A stretch of DNA of 64,000 nt from Artocarpus heterophyllus (GCA_025403435.1 CM046354.1:20090424-20154423); one strand, 5' to 3'. Shown: positions 1 to 12,650, counted from the first letter of the stretch. Made by a program: numbers and translations. The notes: a model not told the origin generated them from the sequence alone.

Positions 1-1195
1 ACAGGTTCAATGCTAAGGGTCAGAAGGGTAATGTTAGTAAGCTGCTAAAGTCAATTTATGGACTTAAGTAGGTTTCCTGTTCTTGGAACCTAATTAAGTA
101 ATCAAGACTTATGGGTTGGGTTCGTACAAAATGTGGACGAGCCATGTGTTTAGAAACACATTAAGGATGAGAATGTAGTTTTTCTACTACTCTATGTAGA
201 TGACATTATATTAATTGGCAATGACATTGGGGCATTGTTATCTGTCAAATAATGGTTGACCAAGCAGTTTGACATTAAAGACTTGAGTGAAGCTAATTTT
301 GTTCCCGGTATCCAGATTTTTTGGGATAGAAAGAACAAAATGATAGCTTTATCCCAAGCGGGCTACATAGATAAATTCTCAAAAGGTATGCAATGTAGGA
401 TTTTAAGAAAGGTGGGCAACCATCTAGGTCTGAAATTACTCTTTCTAAGAAAGATTCACCAAAGTCTGATAAAAAAAGAGAATACATGAAGAAGGTGCCT
501 TACGCTTTAGCAGTGGGTTGTCTCATGTACGCCATGCTTTGCACACGACTAGATATTAGTTATGCGATCAAGATTATCAATCAATTTTAGTTAGATCCAG
601 GATTGAACCACTAGATTACGGTCAAGCATATTTTTCAAGTACCTGAGAAGGAATTGTGGTTATATGTTTGTGTATTCGGGTAAGGATTTAACACCTCTAG
701 GATCCAGGGACTTAGATTTCCAATCCTGTTTGGATTCAGAAAGATCGACTACTGGTTTTGTGTTTACTTTGGGCAGCGATGCCATTGTTTGCAGAAGTGT
801 CAAGCAAGATCACACTTCAGATTCAATGATGGAGGCTGAGTATGTGGCAGCTAGTGATGCTTCGAAAGAAGCAATGTGGCTCTACAAGTTCCTTGGGGAT
901 CTTGAAGTAGTTCCTGGTTGGATAAGGCAATATCGTTGTATTGTGATAACAGTGCAATGATAGCTAATGCTAAGGAACCAGGATTTCACAAAAATAGTAA
1001 GCATATTAATCGAAAATATCATGTGATAATAGACATCATTGAGGGCATGCATCTTGCTATATGCAAAATAGCATCCGAGGATAATTTAGCTAATCCATTC
1101 ACGAAGACACTAACTGCGAGAGTTTTTAAGAGGCATGTGGAAGCTATGGTGATGCAGGACTTGTCATATTTACTCACTTAGTGCAGGTGGGAGAT
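1..1195 (+). pseudogene. Ty1-copia pol relic (RT end and RNase H), copy 1
   Basis: This is the C-terminal third of a copia polyprotein, cut by the window edge. The RT active-site motif YVDD is readable at 193-204 (tatgtagatgac). RNase H follows in two frames: 664-960 carries the region around MMEAEYVAASDASKEAMWL, and 918-1181 carries the region around YCDNSAMIANAKEPGF and the final FTKTL. The reading frame is broken by stops and frameshifts near 70, 252, 487 and 950. It lines up base for base with 47350-48544, so the two copies belong to one family. A polypurine tract (1181-1194) ends directly at the LTR at 1196. The normal role is reverse transcription and RNA removal; this copy cannot make the protein. 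Confidence 0.93.
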
Positions 1196-3138
1196 TGTTA
1201 CACATGTATGCCCTAAGGAGTAAAAATATAATATGTTTTTGGAGACATTTTTATTAATACAGAGTTTATTTATTATTCATATACCAAATTGTTGTCCTCT
1301 TTATGTTTATATTTGATGAATATATGATAAGCAAACAAAAATCTGAGACTATTGGTCTAAACCTTTAGAATCAGGTATATGATAGACAGATTATGTAAAG
1401 GACATGATTCTAAAGGTGACGGTCTAAATCACAAGATTCGCAAAAGAGGGAAAAAGTTAGGTGCTTTATTTATGTAAAGATTATTATATTGTCTATATCC
1501 CTAACGGAAGATGGTTTTTCTTGGCCATCGGATATGGATTCCGTGAATAGAAATATTGGTACATTATCATAGGTGACAATGCATTGGATCGGAACATAAA
1601 GTGTAATTGATTTAGATTAATAATTCTGTCTTGACAAATCAATTCACTTTAGATAATCATATGTGTTGTATCTTAATCTTGAGATGAATAGTGGGCCCGT
1701 TGTCTTAACTTATGCCTTTTGATGTACCAAAGGGTGACATCCACAATTTATGTTAGTATGCATACTGGTATGTTGAGGATGTGACTCTTGATAGTGTAAA
1801 CCTGTTATTCATAAATACAGAATCCATAGCTCCTCTTTAGGAGTTGATAATATACTTTTATATGTATTATCCTGTAAATGAAAAACTAGAGTGCTCAATC
1901 ATTTTAGATATATAGGTGCAATCGAATGGTATACTGTCTTTGGAGGATAAGTTTTTCAATGGTGAGATAATGGAACGTAAGAGAAAAATAATTGAAAGTA
2001 AGATTGAATTTATCCTTAAGCTGATTATGGATATCTTAAGGGGATATAATATATTATGATATGTCATGGAGACTTAGCTATTTTAGCTTTGTAATTCTAT
2101 ATAGTTCGAGAGTGCAGCTCTAAGCTTTTAGTGGAGTAGCATTAGAGTTGATAATTATGAAATATATATCTAGGATATTGGATTTCATAATTATCGGGAG
2201 CTTAAACTATATAGGTTCATCAGGTTCCCTTCACTAGCTCATAATAAATCCTGTAACGATACAGCGTGCTTTTTCAATAAATTGGTGACTTATGTTAAAT
2301 TATCAGATTAGCTAAAATTTGATGGGATTAGATAATTTATGTCTGTTTATCGGTTGAATTAATTTTGTGAAAAATTAATTCAAGATAAACTTGTTGAATT
2401 ATCCAAAATATTTATTTTCTTAGAGATTATCTAGATATTGTTGTTTTAATCAGATAACTTCTCTATTAGATTATTTGAATTAAAACTGAGCATTATCTAA
2501 AGAATCTCGGGTAGAAAATAAAAAATTCACAAGGATCATTTATCGTAAGTTCGACAGGCTAGTCTTAGGTTTGGCCTGTCGATGGAGTAAGTTTGGCATG
2601 CCGATTTATCAGTTCAGCCTACCACCTACCGAACGAAAATCTGATCACGTATTTTTATGTGATTTTATCATAGATTAATTGAAATTCAAATTTTTAAGGC
2701 CCTATCTAATAAGAACTAACTTTTGGGTCCAACCTCTATAATTAGGGAGTGAGACTCATATGTTATTGAAATCAATTAAGAGATTAAGAGTGAATACTCT
2801 ATATTTTAAGTCTCTGAAACTCCCTTGAAGAGCTGTTGTTCACAAATCACGAACAGTAGTTTTGGTTATTTCTCAATTGATTGGAAGGAGGGTCACCAAG
2901 AAGAGTTGTATGTTGTACGCCCACACGCAGTCTGATCGTGGATAGAGAATAGCAAAGAAGACCAGTTAGTTGAGCCTCTTCTAGAACGCCCTTCTCTTCA
3001 TCAATTGCAGGAGCTCTTCGGCATACAAGGTTAGTAAGATCAAGTTGATTTATGCATATAGCGTGTCAAACTTGTGTTTTGAAAAATACTATGGTATAAA
3101 AATTTTTTAAACTTTTTCTATGTTCTATTTTTCCAACA
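1196..3138 (+). repeat. Copia 3' LTR, copy 1 (1943 bp)
   Basis: The LTR starts TGTTACACATG directly after a polypurine tract and ends CCAACA. The second copy at 48545-50556 has the same start, end and internal order. The length fits long copia LTRs of the Tork/Angela type; that lineage call is inference. A cluster of short imperfect palindromes lies at about 2550-2626, such as TTTGGCATGCCGAT at 2592. A degraded TATA-like stretch follows near 2735. The target duplication cannot be tested because the left end lies outside the window. Confidence 0.9.
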
Positions 3139-3344
3139 ACCCTTGCTACCATTTGCCTAAAGGTAACAAACATAGGGCACTTTATACCTTTGTCATTAAC
3201 GAGGTCTGCATTAGCAGAAGCTGGACGGTGCCTAGGTGCTATCCTTTTAGTTTCTAAAAAGAAAATTAGACTGTTGGTGGTTTTCATTATCATATATATG
3301 TGTGCACTCTCAAGGTTTAAAACCTAGGGATCTGATGCCAAATT
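3139..3344 (-). mobile_element. Internal fragment with tRNA primer-binding site of a minus-strand LTR element
   Basis: On the minus strand the LTR ends with TGACA, then four bases, then TGGCATCAGATCC (3328-3340). This differs at two positions from the usual initiator-Met-tRNA primer site TGGTATCAGAGCC. It makes the neighbouring 3345-5857 block a 5' LTR read leftward. About 150 bases of open frame follow (ATG at 3293), possibly the start of a gag leader, but no domain is recognisable. The copia LTR at 3138 cuts it off. Confidence 0.7.
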
Positions 3345-5857
3345 TGTCATGCACCCAAACCCAGGTGGTGATGTGGCGATTTAATTAAAATAAATAAACA
3401 AGATTAATTAAACAAACTAGTTATCTTATTAATATTTTAAGAAAAACACTTTGGGTAATTTATAAAAATGTTGTAAATTTTAAACCTTTTTTAAATATTA
3501 CCAATATTAAATCTTCGCAAATTAAATTTTATAAATAACCTCAGAAATTAAATTAAAATCTTAAAGTCTGTCTAAAACAGTTTGGGCCCCACACGGTGTA
3601 CACATAGTACAAACATAAGGAAATAATACAAAACCATAGTCCAACAAAAATAATCAAGGTCCTCATTATTACATGCCTTAATAGGGAAAATAGATTAACT
3701 AAACAACTCACGGTTTGCGTGAGAATACCAGCAGCGTTCTACTCGGTGGCGTACTACGAACCACCTACAGGGTGAATTTAAAAGCAAAATAGTAAAATTA
3801 TAAGCGAAGGCTTAGTAAGACTTTGGGTTCTAAAATCATCATTTATAAGACAAAATAAATAAATTTAAATGTAATTCATAGGAATAATAAATAAATGGAA
3901 TAAATACATACTCACCGCCGATGTCCTGTGATTATCTCAAATCATAAATTAATATTCATTATGTGCAAAGCCTACTAATCACTACCGTAGTAGCCCAACT
4001 GGGTTTCAGGACCTGTCCTTAAGGTCATTCTTCGCACGCCTATCTCTATGTGTGGTATCATGCACCTATATATCATTCTAAATGGGGATTCTTAGTTTGT
4101 TTGGTGTCCAATATCATTTTATCATATCATTTACTAGGTATACTTTTACCGAGTCATTATTTTACATTTGTTATCAGTCATTCATTAGGATCATATCCAA
4201 TATCTCTTAGAAATAAGTAAATACATATAATTCAATTGTTAAAAACATTTTAACAATATACATTATGGCCAAAACTTGTTTAAAATCATGGCTATCGAAA
4301 ATAAGGGTTTAGAGTCTTACCTCATTATCTAGCATGACCGCACCTACACCACAATCCCATTCCGCTCCTCGGGACTGTACAACCTATGCCGCAATCTCAT
4401 TCTGCTACACGTTAGCTTCTCAGGATAGCAGACAACCTTAGGTGTAAACTAAATACATTAATATCTAGACTTGAATGTTCTACATTAGTATGCTATTTTA
4501 TGGTATCTTAGTGTGCCTTTAGACTTAAAATATTCATGTATGCCATCTTTATATTCTCAGTGTTTTTTAATACAAAATCATAATCTTTAAAACATTTCTT
4601 AGCTACAAAATGATGAAAAATTGATAGGCAAAAACTGCCAATTTGGGTTGCATGGTCTGTCTTTCGACCAACTGAGTCTGGCCCTCCAGAACTGTTGAGT
4701 TCCACCAGCCGATTATATGATTTTGGACTACCAAACTTGTGCAGTGCTGTCAACTACACTATGCTACACGTGGTCAACTGCATGTTCGCGGCCAGCGAGC
4801 TATGTTTCGAGCTCTCCAGCTCAATTCTAGTCCAAAGCATTTCAAATCAATTTTAATGCATTCTGAACATGTTCTAATGATATATAAACATAATATGAAA
4901 CATATAAACTCAATTTTAACCACATGTAATATCATTTCATCATTTTTCATGCATCTTTACATATATTTCTAAGAATATACAAAAAAAATATAAAAACTAG
5001 TTTTGATTCCATTTTAATCCAGATAAAACATGAATTCATGTTTGTAATCATCACATAACGTCATATTATCTATTGTTTATGACTATCTTAACTCAGATAA
5101 TAACATGCATGGTAGATTTTTGACAAATTAGTTCAAAAGAGAAATTGTGCAATGAAACTATAATTCAGTTGTTCTAAACACGATTTGATCATGTAAATCA
5201 GTGTTAAAAGCTTTGAAAAAACACATGTTTAATTCATTAAAAATGTAGCTAACCTAGGGTTGATAGTTTTGGCTCTAACTTGGTGGCCTCAAATCAAACT
5301 TTCAACATTGTTCTTATTTGGAAATGGAGGTTCTTTGAAGTGTTTATGGTTCTTGAGTTTTTTTGTTTGACTTCTTACAAGTAATGTGAATGTGTGTGTT
5401 TTGGTTACTTTGAGTGAGGGAGAGATTGAGAGACGTGAAGAGAGGTAGAGGAAGGAAATGGTTTTAAGACTAAAACTGTGTCTAGCACATAGTTTGGTAA
5501 GGGTGAGATTCCAAGCTGGTTATTTCACGTAGGAGTGGCATCCAAGTGTATGAGTGTTTGAGTTTCAAGACTCAAATTCACGTGGTCTTGTCTGAGTAAG
5601 GAAAGGGTGGACCTATTGGTTATTTTGGAATTTGTTTTTATTCTCTTTTTTTTATAAAATTTGAATTTTGCAAATAATACAAAATACCAAGTTTTCTTAA
5701 AATCAATTTAATAAATGGTAAAAATTAACAAAATGAGTAAAATTCAATTACATGAGGAAATAACACAAAATGATTAATTTAAGATAGACTTGTAATTAGG
5801 CACACTAATTCACCAAATCTGCATAATACTCTTATTTAATTAAATTTTGACATTACA
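3345..5857 (-). repeat. Long 5' LTR of a gypsy element, minus strand (2.5 kb)
   Basis: On the plus strand the block runs TGTCATGCACCC to CATTACA. It shares an ordered set of segments with the LTR at 43460-45570: the 'aaggcttagta' block, the 'gggtttc..gacctgtcc' block, and the 'cacactaattcacca' block near the end. A Met-type PBS beside it and the TGTCA...TTACA ends suggest a Tekay/Del-like chromovirus; that lineage call is inference. The bases outside it (aaatt and tgaga) do not form a target duplication. This is expected because only one LTR of the element is left. Confidence 0.75.
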
Positions 5858-6169
5858 TGAGAAGCCAACTTGTTGAAGACCACCACTACAATTGGTATCT
5901 TGAAAGAGCTGAAGAAGCCAACTTTTCCGCAACACCATTAGCTTCCTAAAAATTTTGTGATGTACAAAAAACTAGTGAATCAGCATAATATAAAGCCTAG
6001 AGCCATCTAGTCTGAAGGCACCAAGGAACAATAGAGGATATAGCCTTGAAGAAATTAACCTTATAAATAGATTCACACTCTATCTAGAGATATTTCCAAT
6101 TCAATTCTCAAGCTTTCTCAATAGCCAAAAAAAAAAAGAAAAAAAGCTCTAGCTTCAAAAGCAAAAAGA
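5858..6169. other. Flanking sequence, nothing recognised
   Basis: AT-rich sequence with an A-run at 6128-6147 lies between the LTR and the LINE relic. No gene-like frame or repeat family was recognised. Confidence 0.5.
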
Positions 6170-7260
6170 ATACTAGTAGAGCAGAGAAACAACATTTGAT
6201 AAAGGCTCGACAAGTTCTAAGAACACACCCATAACCGGCCAATCTCGGAGAGCCCCGCGCCATACAATATGAATTAACTTTACTCCGACTAAGAGGAGGA
6301 GGAATCCGGTTGACAGTAATGAATTCAAAGGCCTCGCACCTTTCCTACGAACCCAAAGTTTATGAAGAATAAGAAGATTGGTTTGTGGATTATACATGTG
6401 GCATGTGTCTAAATAGTTTGTATCCTTAATGGCCACCCAAACAAAAGCTTTAAGGAATATTTAGAGATGAAAATTTCCTTAAATAACAATTTATTTTGAG
6501 CAAACCTACGGCCTAACAAATCGCAAAAGTCGTAGCCCTCCCAAATGCAACGAGCTGACTAAAACAAACTTTCACGGCTTGAATAAAGTGTCCTCAAAAT
6601 TTGAAGAGAAATCAAATGTCTTATCGAAACTTATATGAGACAGACCTCTAATATGATATGTCATACTCACAGTAAATAAAAAGATGATCTATACTCTCTT
6701 TATAGGCCTAACAAAAGCAACAACAGCTAGAAAGGCTAAAACTCTTAATTTGCAAAGCATCTTCTGTAGGCAATCTCTTATGCAAAATTTTCCAAAGATG
6801 AGTAGGGCAACGAGGAGGAATAATCTAAGATCAAATATAATTAGCCCAAAAAATGGTAGTGCTAGTGCCATAAAGATAATTAAGAAAAGAATTGCAAGAC
6901 ACTTCTACATTAGAAAAACGACACTAGACTAGCTTATCACCATACATCGAAGTGCCAATAATATCCACAATGTCAAAAAAATTGCCAGGAAAAGCCATTC
7001 CAGTTGTCAATTTTATGAAAAATCTTTCACAATGGCTTTCATATAACGTTGATGTTCTAGAGGAATGCTAACGACATAAGCCAGCTGCTCTCAGAATAGA
7101 TAACCATCAGAAGAGAACGAACAACAGACTAGATAGCTGAACCCATAGAACCATGCTGAGGGCCAAAATTCTTATTCAAGAGCCAATTTCTTACAACAGA
7201 TGCATAAAGCATCTTTTGTGATGAACTCCTAAGTATGATGCTTAACAAAAACTTCAATAG
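6170..7260 (-). pseudogene. LINE (L1-type) ORF2 relic: zf-RVT and RNase H ends
   Basis: On the minus strand, around 6840-6690, the frame reads WKILHKRLPTEDALQ, then a CC-C cluster, then HLFIYC. This is the pattern of the zinc-binding domain that follows plant LINE reverse transcriptases. Further down, about 6290-6170, a stretch with GSPRLAGYG and RAFIKCCFS resembles the RNase H domain of plant LINEs (GNPGLAG..G..R). The order zf-RVT then RNase H agrees with that family. Stops and shifts occur in every frame and the RT core is missing, so it is a dead, truncated copy. Boundaries are approximate. Confidence 0.65.
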
Positions 7261-7917
7261 TAGTGGCAAGACTTGATTAGCACACAAAATTATATATCTA
7301 TTATTGCTAATTGTTTAAATTATTTAAGATTAAATTAAAACATTTTCATAATTTTTATATAAATATTTTAATCGGAAATGTCTTGTTTTATCTTATTTAT
7401 TTTGATAGATTGGGAAGTAGTATGAAAAGGCTATGCATGTAGGACAACAAATAAGAAGAAATCAAGTCGAAATTTCCCACGAAGCCGCCAAGCCACTAAG
7501 ACAGCAGAGCCAGCACGTGTCCTCTCCAGACTTGCCAATTCAGACTACGTGGGCCGTAGCTGTCCCCCTTCCTTTCCAAACACACCTGAGCATGGCGTGC
7601 ATGGGGCATGAGAGTCACCTCCACGCGCGCTTCACAGACACCCAAGGTCAGCACACCTGCGGGACCCACCAAATGCAATTGTCTCCCATTTTGCTCCCAT
7701 TTCACGCGCGTCCATTTCCTAACCCGCCCGCGCCCCTTCCTGCCCCAAACCAAAGTTAGGGCGAGAATTTTATCCATTCGCAGTCATGCCTTCTCTAACT
7801 CTAGCGGGCCCCAACTCTCCGGTCTCAGCTTCTTTCGAGAGAACCCTTTTTTGACTGTTGGCTTCTCCCATTATCAACCTTCATTAAGTCTTGTAAATTA
7901 TAATTAAGTTAGAAAAA
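7261..7917. other. Intergenic stretch with a GC-rich patch (about 7430-7830)
   Basis: The patch is much richer in G and C than its surroundings and has long open frames on both strands. None of these matches a family I know, and they overlap each other. It contains CACGTG at 7514-7519 and TACGTGGGCC just after. It could be a promoter remnant or part of an unrecognised element. Confidence 0.4.
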
Positions 7918-8168
7918 CTTTTTCTTTTATTTTTATTTTTTATTTTTTGTAAAACCCCCAGCTATTCAAACCCACCACGAACGACACAAACTCTTGAGGG
8001 TCCCTCAACGATCGAGTAGTTTAGCTCGACTAATTCAGAATCGACTTATAGAGAGATCTGAAGGCGACAAGAGTTTTCTAACACTAGCAGCTGTATTTAC
8101 AAGGACTCAAACCAATGTCGCTTGCTTAACGGAACAGCCCCTACCAACTGAACTAGCCAGATATTGGT
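7918..8168 (-). mobile_element. tRNA-derived SINE, copy 1
   Basis: Read on the minus strand, it has a tRNA-like 5' head. The A-box-like TAGTTCAGTTGGTAG lies within 8141-8159, and the B box GGTTTGAGTCC at 8103-8113. The body contains AATTAGTCGAG and GTTGAGGGACC, and it ends in an A-rich tail (T-rich on plus, about 7918-7960). The same body motifs appear in the SINE at 13816-14035. Ends are approximate and no target duplication was confirmed. Confidence 0.7.
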
Positions 8169-8804
8169 ATTTATTTCTTTTGTTTTGAATGCTTTTTGGC
8201 ATACCCTCAAAAACTCTATAAATAGAGGGTTTGCAAAAGGTTTTTAGGTTGAATTTTGACCTAAGTACAGAAACAATTTGCTCTCATTGTTCTTGTGTTG
8301 CTTTATATTTTCTCATAGAATTGGTAAGAATGTTATACAAGTTAAGCTAGATTTTTCATTGGTGATGCTAAAAGATGAGCTTATGTGTCGAATGTTCCAA
8401 TCAAGGTTTTGTTTCTTTTGGATTGTAATTTTTATATATTTGAATAAATTAAATCTTTTTCATCTTTTATTTATTCTTTAAGCATAGATATTGTATGCCA
8501 AATTTTATATAAATTTTAGTCCTGCATTGTTTATTTAATTTTGTCATGCAATTGACTTGTTAGAATTATTCTAAGAGTTGGTCTTTTTAATACAAATTGC
8601 TAAAAAAAGTATTTTGTCGATTTTGGATAATTCATAATAATAATTTCAATAAATCAACGGGTGAGTTTAATTTGTTTGAATACTTTAGTGAAAAACTGAG
8701 AACTTAAATCTATATATTTGTGTTCGGCATATAAAATGTGTAATTGAGTTATTTTGTGAATAAAAATCGCGATTGGAATATGAAATACTTGATTGCATTT
8801 GAAT
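8169..8804. other. AT-rich stretch with a TATA-like motif
   Basis: A TATA-type motif (ctataaatagaggg) lies near 8216. The rest is AT-rich with no coding frame I recognise. It may be a promoter or LTR remnant. Confidence 0.3.
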
Positions 8805-9730
8805 TCAACTACAAAGGGCAAGATTAACCACCCAAAGGAAAAAGTGAATCAATGGATGCATCAAAAAACAAAGTACAGGAAGATGAGTTCTTGAAAGGAC
8901 GATCTCATCATCACCAAACCCAATCCCAACTCTCCAATCGGAATGATAATCGAGCTTACGGAGATAAACGCCCTCAGGCAAATTGAAAATCGGTCTCATT
9001 CAGCGTGTAAGAGTGACATCCAAAGTATAATCGTCTTGAGTAGGCTTCACCCCAGATGGCCCCGTTGGTCTATCTCGAGCTTTCGCCATCGAATAGACCT
9101 AATGAAACCATCTAAGGTTAGAAAAATTGAAACTAAAAATAACTAGGGGGCAACATGGGCCCAAACTTTCTAAGAACTAGAGGATCAAAAAGACAAGAAT
9201 ACCCTCAAGAGACAAGGCAAGGAATTTCAAAATTGAAATTCAAATTAAGCTTGCGAATTTCAGTATGATGAGCAAGGCCAAAAAAAAGACAAGAAAATCA
9301 TAGACAACAAACACAGAATCCTACACATAATTATATACATAAAAAGAATGAAGAAAAAGAAAGGACATGATAGGCAACTCAGGCAAGGATGTTGAAGGTT
9401 CAAAAGCCTAAACAAATCAAGCCAAGTCCTTACTTTCCCACAAAATTTACTCAACCCAAAAACTAGAACATTGAGAGCTGAAAAATCAAAAGTACAATGA
9501 AGAGACGCACAACCGCAAGTACTCTTGCTGCATTGGAGAAGGAAATAGAAAATAAAATGGAGAATTGAAAAAACGAGAGTAAAACACAAAAAAAATATAC
9601 ACAAAGGTAAGAATTTAACAAAACGTGAGAATAAACAAAAGTTCAGGGTAACAAAAAGAGTGATTGGAGCACCTACCTAGTCCGTAGAGCCTCTGGTTAC
9701 AAGAATGAAAGTCGATACCCATGGTGGCCA
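8805..9730 (-). pseudogene. Antisense gene of a Tat-lineage element (remnant, Tat-3)
   Basis: On the minus strand, frames between 9090 and 8805 read ARDRPTGPSG, then a segment with FNLPEGVYLRKLD. The first motif is shared with the antisense gene of the Tat element at 24072-26233 (KKRDRPTGPS). The gene runs opposite to its element, whose LTR starts at 10071 on the plus strand. A TATA box lies at 9800-9809 (minus) and an ATG in good context (CCACCATGG) near 9720. Frames are broken by stops, and only the N-terminal part is left. Function unknown; related proteins carry the 'putative gypsy type transposon' domain. Confidence 0.5.
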
Positions 9731-9799
9731 GAGCAAAACCAACATGAAGCGATCAAACAAAGGAAAGTAAAGAGAATGAAAACAAAAGCGATTTGGTTC

Positions 9800-9809
9800 T
9801 ATTTATATA
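9800..9809 (-). promoter_or_regulatory. TATA box of the Tat-3 antisense gene
   Basis: TATATAAATA on the minus strand, about 265 bp inside the 3' LTR. An ATG follows about 80 bp downstream. The same arrangement is seen in the other two Tat elements. Confidence 0.5.
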
Positions 9810-10070
9810 ATAAAGAAGGGAAATGAGAAAAAAAAATCTTTGGAGAAACGATAAGTTGGGAGAAAATGAAGCGGCCGTCCGAAAGGTCATCATAAAATAG
9901 TCGCCACTCTTTCGAAAAGAAGACGGCAGGACGTGATGGAAGCTCCAGAAACCGAGGCAAGGAAACTAAGAGAGACTTTAAAAAATTGTGTCTTAGGGCA
10001 GAGCAAACATCTCAACCACATTAGTTTTTACTCGAGAAATCCTATAACATTGAGGAAAAAAGGGGACGGA

Positions 10071-10650
10071 TGTTGGGGAATTTCCTCGCCTACCCTATAA
10101 GGATATGACATTTGTATCCAAATCTATCAATTATATCTAGATCATGAAAAGTTTATCGAGTCAAGACTCAGCTAGAGAACTCCAAAGACTCGAGTTACTT
10201 CCTCGAAGAGGATATCAAGAAGACCACACAGATCAGAGTCATTGAAGAAATGTGGGATAACAAATCCCAAGAGAAGACAAAAGAAAGAATAAAGAGCATT
10301 TTTCCTTGGCTTTTTCCAAAAGAGTGCATGACATAAAACCCAAAATCTTAAAAGAGAACAATGATGTGTCAAAGATCTAATGATTGAGGAAGCAAGCATC
10401 AGATTTTTTATAACCTAACTATAAATAGCCCATTTGGAAGAAAAGAAAGATGATCTAGGCTTTACAAAAAAACCTTCCTTGCTTATTTTCCTCTTATTAT
10501 GTTCTGAAAACCTCCATTATTATTTGGCGAAGCTTCGAAGTGTCTTGCAGATTTGTTGGGGACAAGCGGAAGACTGCGGAGCTTAGATCATCTTACCGAA
10601 GACCATTGGAATGAGTATAAGGGGATTGATGTTTGGAAATCCACCAAACA
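10071..10650 (+). repeat. 3' LTR of Tat-lineage element (Tat-3)
   Basis: The LTR begins TGTTGGGGAATTTCC right after a polypurine tract (aaaaaaggggacgga). It has a TATA box (TATAAAT, 10420-10426). The LTR starts of the other Tat elements in the window are also TGTTG preceded by a GGGG-type tract. The right end is not certain; CCAAACA at 10650 is my best guess. Confidence 0.65.
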
Positions 10651-12185
10651 CTTTTGACTATAAGCATGTTGAGCAATCTTGGGTTCATACTAAGAAAACC
10701 TTTGTCACTTGGACAAAACCATGCATGACCAAGTAAAATAAGATAGCATGGCAAGGTATACATACGTATAAAATATAATTTTAAAATTAAAAATGAAATT
10801 ATTTAGAGTTATATAATTAATTAAAGGGATTTAGATAGAATAATTATGTGGGATTTAACTCTATTATTGATTGTCTAAATGTTAAACTTTCATTAGTTAG
10901 ATATACCATATAAAACTAAATATTCTTTCCAAACTGCTTTTGTTCCTTAAGAGACTCTATGGTACATCCTCAAAGGAATGACACGCTTCTTTCCGGCCCA
11001 GTATGATCTTTGTGGTTCTTATGGTAAAAAACATGGATCGTTAAAAGGTAAAAGCCCACCCATCTCAAGCTCCCCCCCTTTTAATTGAAATTGGACAATT
11101 GCAATTCTAGCTAAAAATAAACAATAAAAAGTAATATCAATAGTCCATTTAGAAGCACCAATTTGGACTTATTTAATTCAATTTAAATCAGTTTTATCAC
11201 AATATTTTTTTCACGAAACTTAAATGTGTATAGTATTTTTTATTCAAACCAACGATTTACTATATGAGTAACATCTTTTCTTATAAAATAAGTGTCTGTA
11301 AATCTCCTAGTTACAGGTTTATCCCAGCATTAAATTCGACTAGATCTTTTTGTCAAATAGTTTTCCCAATAAAAAATGACGGAAAAATCAAATCAGGTCA
11401 AAAAAAAAAAAAGTGGGGCCTTGGCCCCAAAGCTTCGAGCAGACATGAAAATGGCGGGACCAAAGCATTAACATTCCAAGAACTGAATGCTTAGCTAACC
11501 CAAAAAAATAATAATAATAATAAAAAAATAAAATAAAAGAAGAAGAAGAGGAATTAATCTAAAAACCGTGAAAAGGAATCCACATGTTAGGATTCACACG
11601 TTTGGTTGAGGTTCGTTGAGATCTTGTACGTTGCATTAGGATTCCTTAGGTGTCACTATAACACGTGGCAACTGGCAAGGCAGCCACGTGAATACGATTA
11701 TCTAGGGCGGTCTCATAATACAGCTGGCCACCACGGTAAGCCACTACCCCTACGTGGCCCAATGAAATTGATCCATAATGTGATAAAGGTTGACTTATTT
11801 TCTTGGTTCAGCTGATTATCCTCCTAATGTTTTTTCTTTTCTTTTTCTTTTTCTTTTTCTGTTTTCGTTTATTGACTCCTTGAATGTCTTCCGTCGAATT
11901 TAATTCCCTCATTAGAAATTGATTAGAATAATAATTTTGAATCAAAAGATAATATACAATTATAACAAGTTAGAATCGACACTAGGATGAATAGAAAGCA
12001 CTCTTTAACGTAGTGCATTAACATTTTAATTATAAAAGAAAAGTGTATAGAATCCCAACATTTAAAAAATTGTTGGACAATTAATAAATTGGTAATTTGA
12101 GTTGTAGACTGTAAAGCTTTTGGTGACGCAAATATTATGATGTGGAAGATGGAGAAGCATTTGACAATGAGAGGAAACTTATAGA
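10651..12185. other. Intergenic, no gene recognised
   Basis: Mostly AT-rich DNA with an A-run at 11400-11412 and an AAT/AAG-rich tract at 11500-11550. The only notable structure is the G-box cluster at 11662-11758. Confidence 0.5.
11662..11758. promoter_or_regulatory. Cluster of G-box/ABRE-like sites
   Basis: CACGTGGC (11662-11669) and GCCACGTG (11683-11690) form a perfect inverted pair with 13 bases between, and ACGTGGC recurs at 11752-11758. In plants such sites are bound by bZIP and bHLH factors. About 890 bp to the right lies the small secreted-peptide candidate at 12651. No TATA box clearly links the two, so the target gene is unknown. Confidence 0.45.
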
Positions 12186-12343
12186 GTGTTTGATAGGATA
12201 GTTAAAACTGTTTGTTACGACTGTTTTTACTATAATATATAAAAGATTTATATTATAGTGATTTTTTTATTGTTATTATAAAATGGAAAAATTTTATACT
12301 ATTTATAACTAAAAAAATAGTATAAACTACTGTTATCAAACAC
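12186..12343. mobile_element. MITE, copy 1 (158 bp)
   Basis: It is bounded by inverted ends GTGTTTGATA and TATCAAACAC. The interior shares the 'actgtttttactata' block and the following order with the element at 18842-19001, which has almost the same length. No coding capacity. The target duplication is unclear. Confidence 0.6.
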
Positions 12344-12650
12344 CTTTTTAATGGAATGCGCGAGCATTCTTATCTACTACTTGTCAAAAAAGGGGGAAAA
12401 CTCTCGCTGCCATAGTAACTAGTTTGTAAAACAAGATCGCTTTATAGTTAATTCGCTAGCCATGAGCCAGTTGGCATTAGTATCTGACAGTATTATCCCT
12501 CTTGCTGCGTTTCTCATGAGCCTATTTTAAGCTTCTCTCGGACACAAATAAATCACGTACAAAACAAACAAACGACTAAACATTAACAAAATCCTAGTTG
12601 ACATTGATTTCTCGAAATTGTCAAAAAGCTGTTATATTTTGAGTGATTTC

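Noticed and set aside
7433..7907. Overlapping open frames of 93-108 codons on both strands in the GC-rich patch
   Set aside because: They lie on top of each other, have no recognisable domain, and are expected where GC content is high.
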